A stretch of DNA of 64,000 nt from Pseudomonas sp. PSB18. Lineage in GTDB: Bacteria > Pseudomonadota > Gammaproteobacteria > Pseudomonadales > Pseudomonadaceae. The first letter of the stretch is position 1. The number at the start of each line of letters is the position of its first letter. Position numbers and translations under genes: made by a program. The stretch lies in assembly GCF_014596565.1 (NCBI RefSeq), contig NZ_NOIN01000009.1:124001-188000 (forward strand), given 5' to 3'. Shown here piece after piece: positions 23,006 through 32,610 of the stretch. The notes under the pieces are model-generated. The model saw only the letters and a list, made by a program, of their open reading frames with translations. It ran no database searches and was not told the origin of the DNA.

Positions 23006-25453
23006 TCAACGAACCTTGCCCTCGGCCAGCGTCAGCGCCTCCTTGTCGAAATCATCCACGTCGATCACCTTGCGCCGCGCCGTTTCGGCTGCGCGCAGGG
23101 CCTCGGCTTCGCCGGCCTGCAGCACACCGGCTTCGAGGGCCGCGTCGATAAGGGGCTCGCCGGGAACCGGCTTGAGCTGACCGTGCTTGAGCGCCGCATG
23201 CAATTTTTTCTGCAACGGCTGGGCCGCCGTCAGCAGGTCGGCAGCGTGTTGCAGGGCGCCGACCGGATCGTCGACCGAGTGCGGGCGATAGCAGCCCTGC
23301 AGCAATTCTTCGAGGGTCGGGTCGCCCTTGGCCCGCCCGATCACCGCCGCGACTTCTGCGTCCAGCCTGTCGCTCGGCCCTTTGTGACGACGGCCGAAGG
23401 GGAACACCACGCAGCGCAGCAGGCCACCCAGCAGCCGATTAGGGAAGTTGGCCAGCAGTTCGTCCAGCGCTCGCTCCGACTGGCCGAGACTTTCCTCCAT
23501 GGCCCAGGTGAACAGCGGCGTCATGTGGTCCGGTGAATCCAGGTCGTGATAGCGCTTGAGCGCCGCCGAAGCCAGGTAAAGGTTGCTCAATACATCGCCC
23601 AGGCGCGCCGACAGGCGTTCGCGACGTTTGAGCTCACCGCCCAGCAGCATCATGCTCAGGTCCGCCAGCAGGGCAAATGCCGCTGCCTGTCGATTGAGCG
23701 CGCGGAAATACCCTTGGCTCAGGGTGTTGCCGGGAGCCCGGTCGAAATGCCCCAGGCCCAGGTTCAGCACCAGGGTACTGGCCGCGTTGCTGATGGCGAA
23801 GCCGATGTGCTTGAGCAACAAACCGTCGAACTCGATCAGCGCCTGGTCCTTGTCTTCGCGGGTCGCCAAGGCCATCTCCTTGAGCACGAACGGATGGCAG
23901 CGGATCGCCCCCTGGCCGAAGATCATCAGGTTGCGCGACAGGATGTTCGCGCCTTCCACGGTGATGAAAATCGGCGCGCCTTGCCAACTGCGCCCCAGGT
24001 AGTTGTTCGGGCCCATGATGATGCCTTTGCCGCCATGCACATCCATGGCGTGGCCGATGCACTCGCGGCCGCGTTCAGTCAGGTGGTACTTGAGGATCGC
24101 CGACAGCACCGAGGGCTTTTCCCCCAGGTCCACCGCGTTGGCGGTCAGCATGCGGGCGGCATCCATCATCCAGGCATTGCCACCGATACGCGCCATGGCT
24201 TCCTGGATGCCTTCGAAGGCTGACAACGGTACGTTGAACTGTTCCCGTACCTGGGCGTACTGGCCGGTCACCAGGCTGGTGAACTTCGCCGCCCCGGTGC
24301 CCACGGCCGGCAGGGAAATCGAACGGCCGACCGACAGGCAGTTCATCAGCATCATCCAGCCTTTGCCGAGCATGGGCTGGCCGCCAATGAGGAAGTCCAG
24401 CGGGATAAACACGTCCTTGCCCCAGTTCGGCCCGTTCATGAACGCCGCGCCGAGGGGCAGGTGACGCCGGCCTATGTGCACGCCGGGGGTGTCGGTGGGG
24501 ATCAGGGCAAGGCTGATGCCCAGGTCTTCTTCGTCCCCCAACAGATGGTCGGGGTCGTAGGCCTTGAAGGCCAGGCCGAGGAGGGTGGCCACGGGCCCCA
24601 GGGTGATGTACCGCTTTTCCCAGTTCAGGCGCAGGCCCAGGGTTTCCTGGCCTTGCCAGTCACCTTTGCAGATGATGCCGGTGTCGGGCATCGCCCCGGC
24701 GTCGGAACCGGCCAGGGGACCGGTCAGGGCGAAGCACGGAATGTCGTCGCCACGGGCCAGTCGCGGCAGGTAATGGTCACGCTGTTCCTCGGTACCGTAG
24801 TGCAGCAGCAACTCCGCCGGACCGAGGGAGTTGGGGACCATCACCGTGGAGGCCAGGTCGCCGCTGCGGGTGGCCAGTTTCATCGCTACCTGGGAGTGGG
24901 CGTAGGCGGAGAAGCCCTTGCCCCCGTATTCTTTTGGAATGATCAGCGCAAAGAACCCATATTCCTTGATGTGCGCCCAGGCTTCGGGCGGCAGGTCCAT
25001 GGCCTGGCCGATCTGCCAGTCGCTGACCATGGCACAGAGTGCTTCGGTGGGACCGTCGAGGAACGCCTGCTCCTCCTCGGTCAGTTGCACCTTGGGATAG
25101 GCCAGCAGCAGGTTCCAATCCGGCCGGCCACTGAACAGCTCGCCATCCCACCACACCGTACCGGCGTCGATGGCATCGCGCTCGGTCTCCGACATGGGCG
25201 GCAGGGTCTTCTGGAACCAGTCGAACATCGGCGCGCTGAAATACTTGCGGCGCAGGTCCGGCAGCAGCAAAGGCGCCGCGATGGCGCCGAGCACGACCCA
25301 GAGGATCAGCATCAGCGTGCCTGGCGCGTGGCTGAATATGCCCATCGCCAGCAGGTAGACCGCGACGATCCCCAGCGTGGGCAGCGGGGCGGTGCGCCGA
25401 TGCGCCAGCCAGGCTATCCCGACGACCAGAACCAGTATCCACAACAACAGCAT
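23006..25453 (-). CDS. fadE: Long FadE-type acyl-CoA dehydrogenase
   Basis: An 815-residue protein with the unusual architecture of FadE: two N-terminal membrane segments (~1-60), an acyl-CoA dehydrogenase core (~120-500, with GGKGFSAYAHSQVAMKLATR, CFALTGPLAGSDAG and HGGKGIIMG) and a long C-terminal FadE domain. It catalyses the first oxidation step of fatty-acid beta-oxidation, using FAD and passing electrons to ETF. GGAGGA lies about 7 nt before ATG 25453. It is monocistronic, bounded by REP elements on both sides. Confidence 0.93.
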   Translation of the reverse strand: MLLLWILVLVVGIAWLAHRRTAPLPTLGIVAVYLLAMGIFSHAPGTLMLILWVVLGAIAAPLLLPDLRRKYFSAPMFDWFQKTLPPMSETERDAIDAGTVWWDGELFSGRPDWNLLLAYPKVQLTEEEQAFLDGPTEALCAMVSDWQIGQAMDLPPEAWAHIKEYGFFALIIPKEYGGKGFSAYAHSQVAMKLATRSGDLASTVMVPNSLGPAELLLHYGTEEQRDHYLPRLARGDDIPCFALTGPLAGSDAGAMPDTGIICKGDWQGQETLGLRLNWEKRYITLGPVATLLGLAFKAYDPDHLLGDEEDLGISLALIPTDTPGVHIGRRHLPLGAAFMNGPNWGKDVFIPLDFLIGGQPMLGKGWMMLMNCLSVGRSISLPAVGTGAAKFTSLVTGQYAQVREQFNVPLSAFEGIQEAMARIGGNAWMMDAARMLTANAVDLGEKPSVLSAILKYHLTERGRECIGHAMDVHGGKGIIMGPNNYLGRSWQGAPIFITVEGANILSRNLMIFGQGAIRCHPFVLKEMALATREDKDQALIEFDGLLLKHIGFAISNAASTLVLNLGLGHFDRAPGNTLSQGYFRALNRQAAAFALLADLSMMLLGGELKRRERLSARLGDVLSNLYLASAALKRYHDLDSPDHMTPLFTWAMEESLGQSERALDELLANFPNRLLGGLLRCVVFPFGRRHKGPSDRLDAEVAAVIGRAKGDPTLEELLQGCYRPHSVDDPVGALQHAADLLTAAQPLQKKLHAALKHGQLKPVPGEPLIDAALEAGVLQAGEAEALRAAETARRKVIDVDDFDKEALTLAEGKVR

Positions 25454-25904
25454 AGGTAGTCCTCCGTGAACCAGGGCAAAACCGACCCACAGAGCTTAGA
25501 CGGCATCTGTAAAAGCGGCGGTCAGCGCGATGTGATTGATTTCGTGGGAAACCCCGGATGCATTGCGCCAGTCTGGTTGGCAACAAACGTGGGAAATGGT
25601 TCGTTGGAAAAGTGAGAAAGCGCCGTTGTTTGGCTGAAATGCCATTAACTGTGGACAGATACGGGACGCTAAATCATGCAAGTGAATGCAAGACCTGTGG
25701 CGAGGGGATTTATCCCCGTTGGGGCGCGCAGCGGCCCTATACAATGACGCCCCGCGAAGACAGATCTTGGGGTTGCTGCGCAACCCAGCGGGGATAAATC
25801 CCCTCGCCACAGGGATCAGTTCGGCTCTGGATCGTGGTGACGATTTGAGTCGCGACTGATCCGGCGTATGCTGCTGCGGCACTTATCCACCGAGGGAAAC
25901 CGTG
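25454..25904. other. Divergent intergenic region between fadE and the GST gene
   Basis: The 451 nt hold the promoters of both genes and the BIME at 25695-25812. No protein gene is supported. I looked for a PsrA-type GAAAC-N4-GTTTC fatty-acid operator and found no clear match. Confidence 0.55.
25695..25812. repeat. BIME: inverted pair of GAGGGGATTTATCCCC-type REPs
   Basis: CTGTGGCGAGGGGAT at the left and ATCCCCTCGCCACAG at the right are exact complements, with internal GGGATTTATCCC-type hairpins. The whole 118 bp can fold into one long stem. The same half-unit is found at 22971. Confidence 0.85.
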
Positions 25905-26528
25905 ATGCTGAAGATCTGGGGCCGGAAGAATTCATCGAATGTCCGCAAGGCACTGTGGTGCGCCGAAGAGCTGGGACTGGCCTTCGAGGCCATTGATGCG
26001 GGCGGTGCGTTCGGGGTGGTAGACACGCCGGAGTACCGGGCGAAGAACCCCAACGGCCGCGTTCCAATGATCGAAGACGACGGTTTCGTGTTGTGGGAAT
26101 CCAATACCATCGTGCGTTATCTGCTGGCTCGCCATGCGCCCGGTTCAGCCTGGTACCCGAGCGATCTCCAGGCGCGAGCCTCGGCTGACAAATGGATGGA
26201 CTGGACCACGTCGTCCTTTGCCGGGCCGTTTCGCACTGTGTTCTGGGGTGTCCTGCGCACGCCAGCCGAGCAGCAGGACTGGCCGGCCATCCATGCGGCG
26301 ATCAAGGAGTGCGATGGCTTGCTGGCAATGGCAGACCAGGCCTTGAGCGAACAGCCCTACCTCTCGGGTGAGGCGATCGGCATGGGCGACATTCCCCTGG
26401 GCAGTTTCATCTATGCCTGGTTCGAAATGCCCATCGAGCGGGCGGCGCAGCCTCATCTCGAAGCCTGGTACCGGCGGTTGCAGCAGCGTCCGGCCTACCG
26501 CAAGGCCGTCATGACCGCGTTGACTTAA
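25905..26528 (+). CDS. Glutathione S-transferase family protein
   Basis: A 207-residue two-domain GST: a thioredoxin-like N-terminus (MLKIWGRKNSSNVRKALW, with the conserved NPNGRVPMIED and WESNTIVRYL) and an all-helical C-terminus with the GMGDIPLGSF N-capping motif. RBS GAGGG is 8 nt before ATG 25905; a GTG directly before it is possible. The active-site Ser11 or Asn12 places it among beta/theta-like GSTs. Substrate unknown. Confidence 0.9.
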   Translation: MLKIWGRKNSSNVRKALWCAEELGLAFEAIDAGGAFGVVDTPEYRAKNPNGRVPMIEDDGFVLWESNTIVRYLLARHAPGSAWYPSDLQARASADKWMDWTTSSFAGPFRTVFWGVLRTPAEQQDWPAIHAAIKECDGLLAMADQALSEQPYLSGEAIGMGDIPLGSFIYAWFEMPIERAAQPHLEAWYRRLQQRPAYRKAVMTALT

Positions 26529-26661
26529 TACTTACTATCGACACGCGTGACTGTACTTGTGCGGCGACGCCAAGCACCATGGCCTTCGTGCGTCGTGGTT
26601 GTATTGCTCGCCGCGCGCCCTCATGTATTCCTTTCCTCCCTTCTTGGTGCGTAGATCCGAT

Positions 26662-27594
26662 ATGAGTTCCGCTCTGTCCATCCGGCAGCTAACCAAAACC
26701 TACGGCAACGGTTTCCAGGCCCTGAGTGGTATCGATCTGGACGTTGCCGAAGGTGATTTTTTCGCCTTGCTCGGCCCCAACGGTGCCGGCAAATCCACCA
26801 CCATCGGCATTCTTTCCACCCTGGTGAACAAGACCAGTGGCTCGGTGAATGTCTTCGGCCATGACCTGGACCGCGAGCCCGCCGCGCTCAAGCGTTGCAT
26901 CGGCGTGGTGCCCCAGGAATTCAATTTCAACCAGTTCGAAAAGACCTTCGACATCGTTGTGACCCAGGCGGGTTACTACGGCATCCCACCGAAGATCGCC
27001 AACGAGCGCGCCGAGCAGTACCTGACCCAGCTGGGGTTGTGGGACAAGCGTGACGTGCCGTCCCGTTCGTTGTCCGGCGGCATGAAGCGCCGGCTGATGA
27101 TTGCCCGTGCGCTGGTGCATGAGCCGCGCCTGCTGATCCTCGACGAGCCGACCGCCGGCGTGGACATCGAGTTGCGTCGTTCGATGTGGACCTTCCTGAC
27201 CGAGTTGAACCAGAAAGGCATCACCATCATTCTCACCACTCATTACCTGGAAGAGGCCGAACAGCTGTGCCGCAACATCGGCATCATCGACCACGGCACC
27301 ATCGTCGAGAACACCAGCATGCGGCAATTGCTCAGCCAACTGCACGTGGAGACGTTCCTGCTGGATCTGAAGGGCGATCTGAAGGCTGCCCCTCAATTGA
27401 TCGGCTATCCGGCCCGGCTGATGGACCCTCACACCCTGGAAGTCCAGGTGGATAAAACCGTCGGCATCACCGGGTTGTTCACTCAACTGGCCCTGCAGAA
27501 CATCGAAGTGCAGAGCCTGCGCAACAAAACCAATCGCCTCGAGGAGCTGTTCGTGTCCCTGGTGGAGAAAAACCTGGCAAAGGTGGCGGTATGA
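26662..27594 (+). CDS. ABC-2 type transporter, ATP-binding protein
   Basis: A 310-residue ABC ATPase with Walker A GPNGAGKST at 38-46, signature LSGGMKRRL near 136, Walker B LLILDEPTAGVD near 155 and a C-terminal regulatory tail. This resembles the YadG/DrrA exporters. I chose ATG 26662 because the conserved fold begins there; earlier in-frame ATGs (26557, 26623) add non-conserved sequence. The stop overlaps the permease start by 4 nt. Confidence 0.9.
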   Translation: MSSALSIRQLTKTYGNGFQALSGIDLDVAEGDFFALLGPNGAGKSTTIGILSTLVNKTSGSVNVFGHDLDREPAALKRCIGVVPQEFNFNQFEKTFDIVVTQAGYYGIPPKIANERAEQYLTQLGLWDKRDVPSRSLSGGMKRRLMIARALVHEPRLLILDEPTAGVDIELRRSMWTFLTELNQKGITIILTTHYLEEAEQLCRNIGIIDHGTIVENTSMRQLLSQLHVETFLLDLKGDLKAAPQLIGYPARLMDPHTLEVQVDKTVGITGLFTQLALQNIEVQSLRNKTNRLEELFVSLVEKNLAKVAV

Positions 27595-28370
27595 GTTCCG
27601 AATTGCGACCCAACCTCATCGCCCTCAATACCATCGTTTACCGCGAAGTCCGGCGTTTCATGCGGATCTGGCCGCAGACCCTGCTGCCGCCGGCCATCAC
27701 CATGGTTTTGTACTTCGTGATTTTCGGCAACCTGATCGGCCGGCAGATTGGTGACATGGGCGGCTTCACGTACATGGACTACATCGTGCCGGGGCTGATC
27801 ATGATGTCGGTGATTACCAACTCCTACGGCAACGTGGTGTCGAGCTTCTTCGGCAGCAAGTTCCAGCGCTCGATCGAAGAGTTGATGGTGTCGCCGGTTT
27901 CACCCCACACGATCCTGATCGGCTACACCCTGGGCGGTGTGTTGCGCGGCTTGGCGGTGGGTCTGATCGTGACGTTGCTGTCGCTGTTCTTTACCCATTT
28001 GCAGGTGCATCATCTGGGCGTGACGGTACTGGTGGTGGTGCTCACAGCGACGATTTTTTCGCTGTTGGGTTTCATCAACGCCGTGTTTGCGCGCAACTTC
28101 GATGACATTTCCATCATCCCGACGTTCGTGCTCACGCCGCTGACCTACCTGGGCGGGGTGTTCTACTCCATTTCGCTGTTGCCACCGTTCTGGCAGACCG
28201 TATCCCTGGCCAACCCGGTGCTGCACATGGTCAACGCCTTCCGTTTCGGCATCCTCGGGGTTTCGGATATCCGCATCAGCGTGGCGATCACCTTCATGCT
28301 GGTGGCGACCGTAGTGCTCTATATCGGTTGTGCCCGGTTGCTGGTCAGTGGCCGTGGGATGCGCACCTGA
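27591..28370 (+). CDS. ABC-2 type transporter, permease
   Basis: A 259-residue permease with six hydrophobic segments and the ABC-2 signature around VLTPLTYLGGVFYSISLLPPFWQ (split over residues ~180-202), resembling YadH. The start overlaps the ATPase stop (ATGA). Together they form a simple exporter of unknown substrate; DrrAB-type systems export drugs or polysaccharides. Confidence 0.9.
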   Translation: MSSELRPNLIALNTIVYREVRRFMRIWPQTLLPPAITMVLYFVIFGNLIGRQIGDMGGFTYMDYIVPGLIMMSVITNSYGNVVSSFFGSKFQRSIEELMVSPVSPHTILIGYTLGGVLRGLAVGLIVTLLSLFFTHLQVHHLGVTVLVVVLTATIFSLLGFINAVFARNFDDISIIPTFVLTPLTYLGGVFYSISLLPPFWQTVSLANPVLHMVNAFRFGILGVSDIRISVAITFMLVATVVLYIGCARLLVSGRGMRT

Positions 28371-28374
28371 TCAC

Positions 28375-28444
28375 TGTGGGAGCGAGCCTGCTCGCGATGG
28401 CGTCGGATCTGACCCACCGCATCGCGAGAGGCTCGCTCCCACAC
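28375..28444. repeat. REP pair (BIME)
   Basis: TGTGGGAGCGAGCCTGCTCG and a reversed partner ending GGCTCGCTCCCACA flank a 26-nt spacer. It lies 5 nt after the permease stop and probably closes that transcript. Confidence 0.88.
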
Positions 28445-28473
28445 TTGATCTGTTTTAGTCGCAGATACGCCGC

Positions 28474-28500
28474 AAAAAAAGGCCTCCAACAATGGGGGCC
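28474..28500 (-). terminator. Intrinsic terminator of the DUF2062 gene
   Basis: On the minus strand GGCCCCC pairs with GGAGGCC (one mismatch) across a short loop and is followed by seven T, 11 nt beyond the stop at 28511. Confidence 0.75.
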
Positions 28501-28510
28501 TTCTCGTCTC

Positions 28511-29026
28511 TCACATCCGGCTTTTCTTGCGCCGGTTCCATTGCCGGGTCACCCACCAGCGCCAATAACTCATGGTGACAAAATAGGCCAGCACGCCCAG
28601 CACCAGGCCGGTTACCACCGAGCCCAGCAGAAATGGCTGCCACAAGGTGGACAGTTGTTCGGTGATCCACGCCCAGGTCAGCTCATCCGGCAAGGTTCGG
28701 GCGGGCACGTCCATCAGCCAGGCGCCGGTCTGGTAGGTGCAGAAGAATACTGCCGGCATGGTGATGGGGTTGGTCAGCCAGACCAGGCTCACCGCAATCG
28801 GAATATTGCCTCGTACCGCGATGGCCAGCGCCGCGGCCAGGAGCATTTGCAAGGGAATAGGCAGAAAAGCGGCAAACAGGCCGACCGCCATCGCCCGGGC
28901 CACGGAGTGACGATTGAGGTGCCAGAGGTTGGGATCATGCAAGAGGGTGCCGAGAAAACGTAAGGATTTGTGTTCCCGAATGCTCGCTGGGTCTGGCATG
29001 TAACGTTTGAATAGGCGCCGGGGCAT
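28511..29026 (-). CDS. DUF2062 membrane protein
   Basis: A 171-residue protein with three to four hydrophobic segments and the DUF2062 core (VARAMAVGLFAAFLPIPLQM, then SLVWLTNPITMPAVFF). The start ATG 29026 has GAGAAG upstream; the open frame runs further but over divergent comEC promoter DNA. It lies head-to-head with comEC, as in P. aeruginosa by memory. Function unknown. Confidence 0.82.
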   Translation of the reverse strand: MPRRLFKRYMPDPASIREHKSLRFLGTLLHDPNLWHLNRHSVARAMAVGLFAAFLPIPLQMLLAAALAIAVRGNIPIAVSLVWLTNPITMPAVFFCTYQTGAWLMDVPARTLPDELTWAWITEQLSTLWQPFLLGSVVTGLVLGVLAYFVTMSYWRWWVTRQWNRRKKSRM

Positions 29027-29170
29027 AAGGCTTCTCGGTCGGTTCAAAGCAATGAAGCGGCAAGTATGTCCGGATTCTAAGTCCGGCAGATTCAGACTTT
29101 GTGACAATTGATAACGTCCACGGTGCCGCAGAACGGCTAAGCCTGGAGAGGGGACTCTCAAGGATGGGTT

Positions 29171-31442
29171 ATGCGCACAGGGTTGGTCGCGCTTGCACTG
29201 GGGCTGGTGGCCCCGGTTTTCTTTCCGGCGTTGCCGCCGTTGTGGCTGATCGCAGCAATGCCGATGCTGGCGCTGATGGTGCTGCCGTTTCGAGCATATC
29301 CGCTGGGTTTTTTCCTGTTGGGGTTGGCCTGGGCCTGCCTGTCGGCGCAATTCGCGTTGGACGAACGCCTGCCTGCCGCACTGGATGGAGAAACCCGTTG
29401 GGTCGAAGGGCGTGTGATCGGTTTGCCGCAATACAGTGAAGGCGTGGTGCGTTTCGACCTGGTCGAGGCCCGATCGCGGCGCACCCGGCTGCCGACGTCA
29501 CTGCGTCTGGCCTGGTTCGGGGGGCCACCGGTGAGCAGTGGCGAGCGTTGGCGGTTGGCGGTGAAGCTCAAGCGGCCTGCCGGGCTGCTGAACCCGCACG
29601 GTTTCGACCATGAAGCCTGGCTGTTGAGTCGGGGCATTGGGGCGACGGGTACGATCAAGGATGGCCGTCGCTTGCAACCGGCCCAGGGGGCTTGGCGCGA
29701 CGGAGTGCGCCAGGCGCTTGCGCAGGTCGATGCCCAGGGCCGCTCCGGTGCGCTGATGGCATTGGTCCTGGGCGACGGCGGCGGGTTGAGCCGTGAGGAC
29801 TGGCAGGTGTTGCAAGACACCGGCACTGTTCATCTGCTGGTGATTTCCGGGCAGCACATCGGGCTGCTCGCCGGCCTGGTGTACCTGCTGGTGACTGGCG
29901 CGGCGCGTTATGGCCTGTGGCCGGGAAGCCTGCCGTGGTTACCTTGGGCCTGTGGGCTGGCCTTCCTCGCGGCCTTGGGTTATGGCTTGCTTGCCGGGTT
30001 CGAGGTGCCGGTGCGGCGGGCCTGCGCGATGATCGGCCTGGTGCTGCTGTGGCGCTTGCGCTTCAAGCATCCCGATCCCTGGTGGGCGTGGTTGCTGGCC
30101 TTCGATGGCGTGCTGCTGTTCGATCCTTTGGCCTGCCTGCGGCCGGGGTTCTGGCTGTCGTTTGCCGCGGTCGCGGTACTGATGTTTACCTTCGGCGGCC
30201 GCCTGGGGCCCTGGCGCTGGTGGCAAACCTGGACCCGTGCCCAATGGCTGATGGCGCTCGGGTTGTGCCCTTTGTTGTTGATATTGGGTCTGCCGGTGAG
30301 TCTCAGCGGGCCGCTGGTGAATCTGTTGGCGGTACCCTGGATCAGCCTGCTGGTATTGCCGTCGGCGTTGCTCGGCACGGTGTTGCTGCCGGTGCCGTTC
30401 ATCGGTGAAGCGCTGCTATGGATCGCCGGGGGCTTGCTCGATCTGCTGTTCAAGGGGCTCGGGCTGGTGGCCGGGCGGCTGCCGGCCTGGGACCCCGTTC
30501 CGGTCCCTCTGTGGGCGTGGTGCATCGCTGCGCTCGGCGCTTTCATGCTGTTGCTGCCCAAGGGCGTTCCGCTGCGTGTGCTGGGGTGGCCGATGTTGTT
30601 GCTGATGGTGTTTGCGCCACGGGAAGAGGTGCCGCCAGGACGAGCGCAGGTCTGGCAACTGGACGTTGGCCAGGGGCTGGCGGTACTGGTGCGTACCCGC
30701 CACCACAGCCTGCTCTATGATGCAGGGCCTCGTTTCGGCGATGCCGATGTGGGCGAGCGTGTCGTGCTGCCGACCTTGCGCAAGCTGGGTGTGCGGGGGC
30801 TGGACCTGATGTTGCTCAGCCATGCCGATGCCGATCACGCCGGCGGTGCCCAGGCCGTGCGCAACGGGCTGGCAACGTTGCGGGTGATCAGCGGCGATCC
30901 GGCCGCGTTGCCCGTCGCCCTTGAAGCTGGAGCTTGCGACAGCGGCGAACAGTGGGAATGGGACGGCGTCCGCTTCGAAGTGTGGAAATGGTCATCGGCC
31001 CTTGAAAGCAACCAGAAGTCCTGCGTCTTGCTGGTCGAGGCCAACGGCGAGCGGTTGCTGTTGACCGGCGACATCGATACCCATGCCGAGCGTGCGTTGC
31101 TCGATGGCCCCCTGGCGGTCCCGACCCAGTGGCTGGCCGCGCCCCATCATGGCGGTCCCGACCCAGTGGCTGGCCGCGCCCCATCATGGCAGTCGCAGTT
31201 CATCGTCGATGGCGTTGCTGTCGCGCCTCAAGCCGCATTCGGTATTGATCTCCCGAGGCCAAGGCAACGCATTCGGCCATCCGCATCCACAGGTGATGGC
31301 CCGGTATCGACGCTTGGGCATGGCGATCTACGACAGTGCCGAACAGGGCGCCATTCGTCTGCAACTGGGGGCCTTCGAGCCGCCGGATACCCAGGCCGGA
31401 CATCGGCGCTATTGGCGCGACCCGCCGTCTGCGGGGCCATGA
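29171..31442 (+). pseudogene. comEC: comEC, frameshifted by a 37-bp tandem duplication
   Basis: The frame from ATG 29171 encodes the ComEC/Rec2 DNA-uptake channel: N-terminal DUF4131 region, competence membrane domain (DTGTVHLLVISGQHIGLLAG near residue 216) and a metallo-beta-lactamase domain (LLSHADADHAGG near 553). An exact 37-bp direct duplication (31114-31150, 31151-31187) shifts the frame inside the conserved LAAPHHG motif. The authentic ending (HHGSRSSSS to RDPPSAGP, stop 31442) is intact in the other frame. Without one copy the gene would encode 744 residues, normal for the family. It is either a natural mutation, a reversible slipped-strand variant or an assembly error. Confidence 0.85.
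31114..31187 (+). repeat. Exact 37-bp tandem duplication inside comEC
   Basis: Two adjacent identical 37-mers beginning GGCGGTCCCGACC and ending CCCCATCAT. Because 37 is not a multiple of 3 the second copy shifts translation by +1. Three further bases (GGC) after the second copy match the start of the unit. Confidence 0.97.
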
Positions 31443-31549
31443 GCCGGACATTGACCCAGGTCGCTTTCTGGCGGAGTTATCGGCGGGGCGGGGCCTCCAT
31501 GGCGAGTCTCTATGATAAAGTGGCGCACTTTTTCGAGGGGGCAGTCACT

Positions 31550-32185
31550 GTGTGGGAATTGGTCAAATCCGGCGGCTGGATGATGTTGCCGATCATTCTG
31601 AGTTCCATCGCGGCACTGGGTATCGTTGCCGAACGCCTGTGGACCCTGCGGGCCAGCCGCGTGACGCCGGAGCATTTGCTCGGGCAGGTCTGGGTCTGGA
31701 TCAAGGACAAGCAACTGAACAAGGACAAGCTCAAGGAACTGCGGGCCAGTTCGCCGTTGGGCGAGATCCTGGCGGCAGGCCTGGCTAACTCCAAGCATGG
31801 TCGCGAGATCATGAAAGAGTGCATTGAAGAAGCCGCGGCCCGGGTCATCCATGAGCTGGAGCGCTACATCAATGCCCTGGGTACCATTGCCGCCATGGCC
31901 CCGCTGCTGGGTCTGCTGGGTACGGTGTTGGGCATGATCGACATTTTCAGCGCTTTTACCGGGTCCGGCATGAGCACTAATGCCTCGGTGCTGGCCGGCG
32001 GTATCTCCAAAGCCTTGATCACCACCGCCGCGGGCCTGATGGTGGGTATCCCGTCGGTGTTCTTCCATCGCTTCCTGCAGCGCCGCGTCGACGAGCTGGT
32101 GGTGGGCATGGAACAGGAAGCCATCAAGCTGGTCGAGGTGGTGCAGGGCGATCGCGATGTGGACCTGGCCGGGAGCAAGAAGTGA
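31550..32185 (+). CDS. exbB: ExbB/TolQ/MotA-family proton channel subunit
   Basis: A 211-residue inner-membrane protein with three hydrophobic segments and the family signature region AAMAPLLGLLGTVLGMIDIFS near residue 122. I chose GTG 31550, preceded at 8 nt by GAGGGGG; this gives the family N-terminus (WELVKSGGWMMLPI). The reading frame is open upstream as far as comEC because of the comEC duplication. It pairs with the ExbD-like protein encoded next, overlapping by 4 nt, to energise an unknown envelope process. Confidence 0.9.
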   Translation: MWELVKSGGWMMLPIILSSIAALGIVAERLWTLRASRVTPEHLLGQVWVWIKDKQLNKDKLKELRASSPLGEILAAGLANSKHGREIMKECIEEAAARVIHELERYINALGTIAAMAPLLGLLGTVLGMIDIFSAFTGSGMSTNASVLAGGISKALITTAAGLMVGIPSVFFHRFLQRRVDELVVGMEQEAIKLVEVVQGDRDVDLAGSKK

Positions 32186-32610
32186 AATTCCGCCGCAAAC
32201 CACGGGAAAACATCGAGATCAACCTCGCGTCGCTGATCGACGTGGTGTTCATCCTGCTGCTGTTTTTCGTCGTGACCACCACCTTCACTCGGGAAACCCA
32301 GCTCAAAGTCGAGTTGCCGCAGGCGGTCAGTGGTTCGCCAGCCGAAGACCAGCAGTTGAAGAATCTGGAAATCACCATCAGTGCAGAAGGGTCGATTTCG
32401 GTGAACAACCAGTTGTTGCCCAAGAGCGACCTGGCGACCCTGATCGAGGTGTTGCAGAAAGAGTCCGGGGGCGATACCAACCTGCCACTGTCCATCAGTG
32501 CTGATGGCAAGACGCCCCATCAATCGGTCATCACCGCCATGGACGCGGCTGGCAAGCTCGGCTTCAGCCACCTGCGCATGACCACGGTCGAGGCGGCGCC
32601 CGCACCCTGA
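32182..32610 (+). CDS. exbD: ExbD/TolR-family protein
   Basis: A 142-residue protein with one membrane helix (residues ~15-35) carrying the conserved aspartate of ExbD/TolR in NLASLIDVVFILLLFF, and a periplasmic domain. It overlaps exbB by 4 nt (ATGA) and lpxK by 1 nt, so translation is coupled. It completes the proton-driven ExbBD-type motor. Confidence 0.92.
   Translation: MKFRRKPRENIEINLASLIDVVFILLLFFVVTTTFTRETQLKVELPQAVSGSPAEDQQLKNLEITISAEGSISVNNQLLPKSDLATLIEVLQKESGGDTNLPLSISADGKTPHQSVITAMDAAGKLGFSHLRMTTVEAAPAP

Noticed and set aside
25454..25690. Fatty-acid-responsive PsrA operator upstream of fadE
   Set aside because: No GAAAC-N4-GTTTC-type palindrome is present; partial matches are too weak.
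29171..32185. A natural ComEC-ExbB fusion protein
   Set aside because: The continuous frame depends on the 37-bp duplication, and about 110 residues between the domains match no family. The true comEC ending is in another frame and exbB has its own start and ribosome-binding site.
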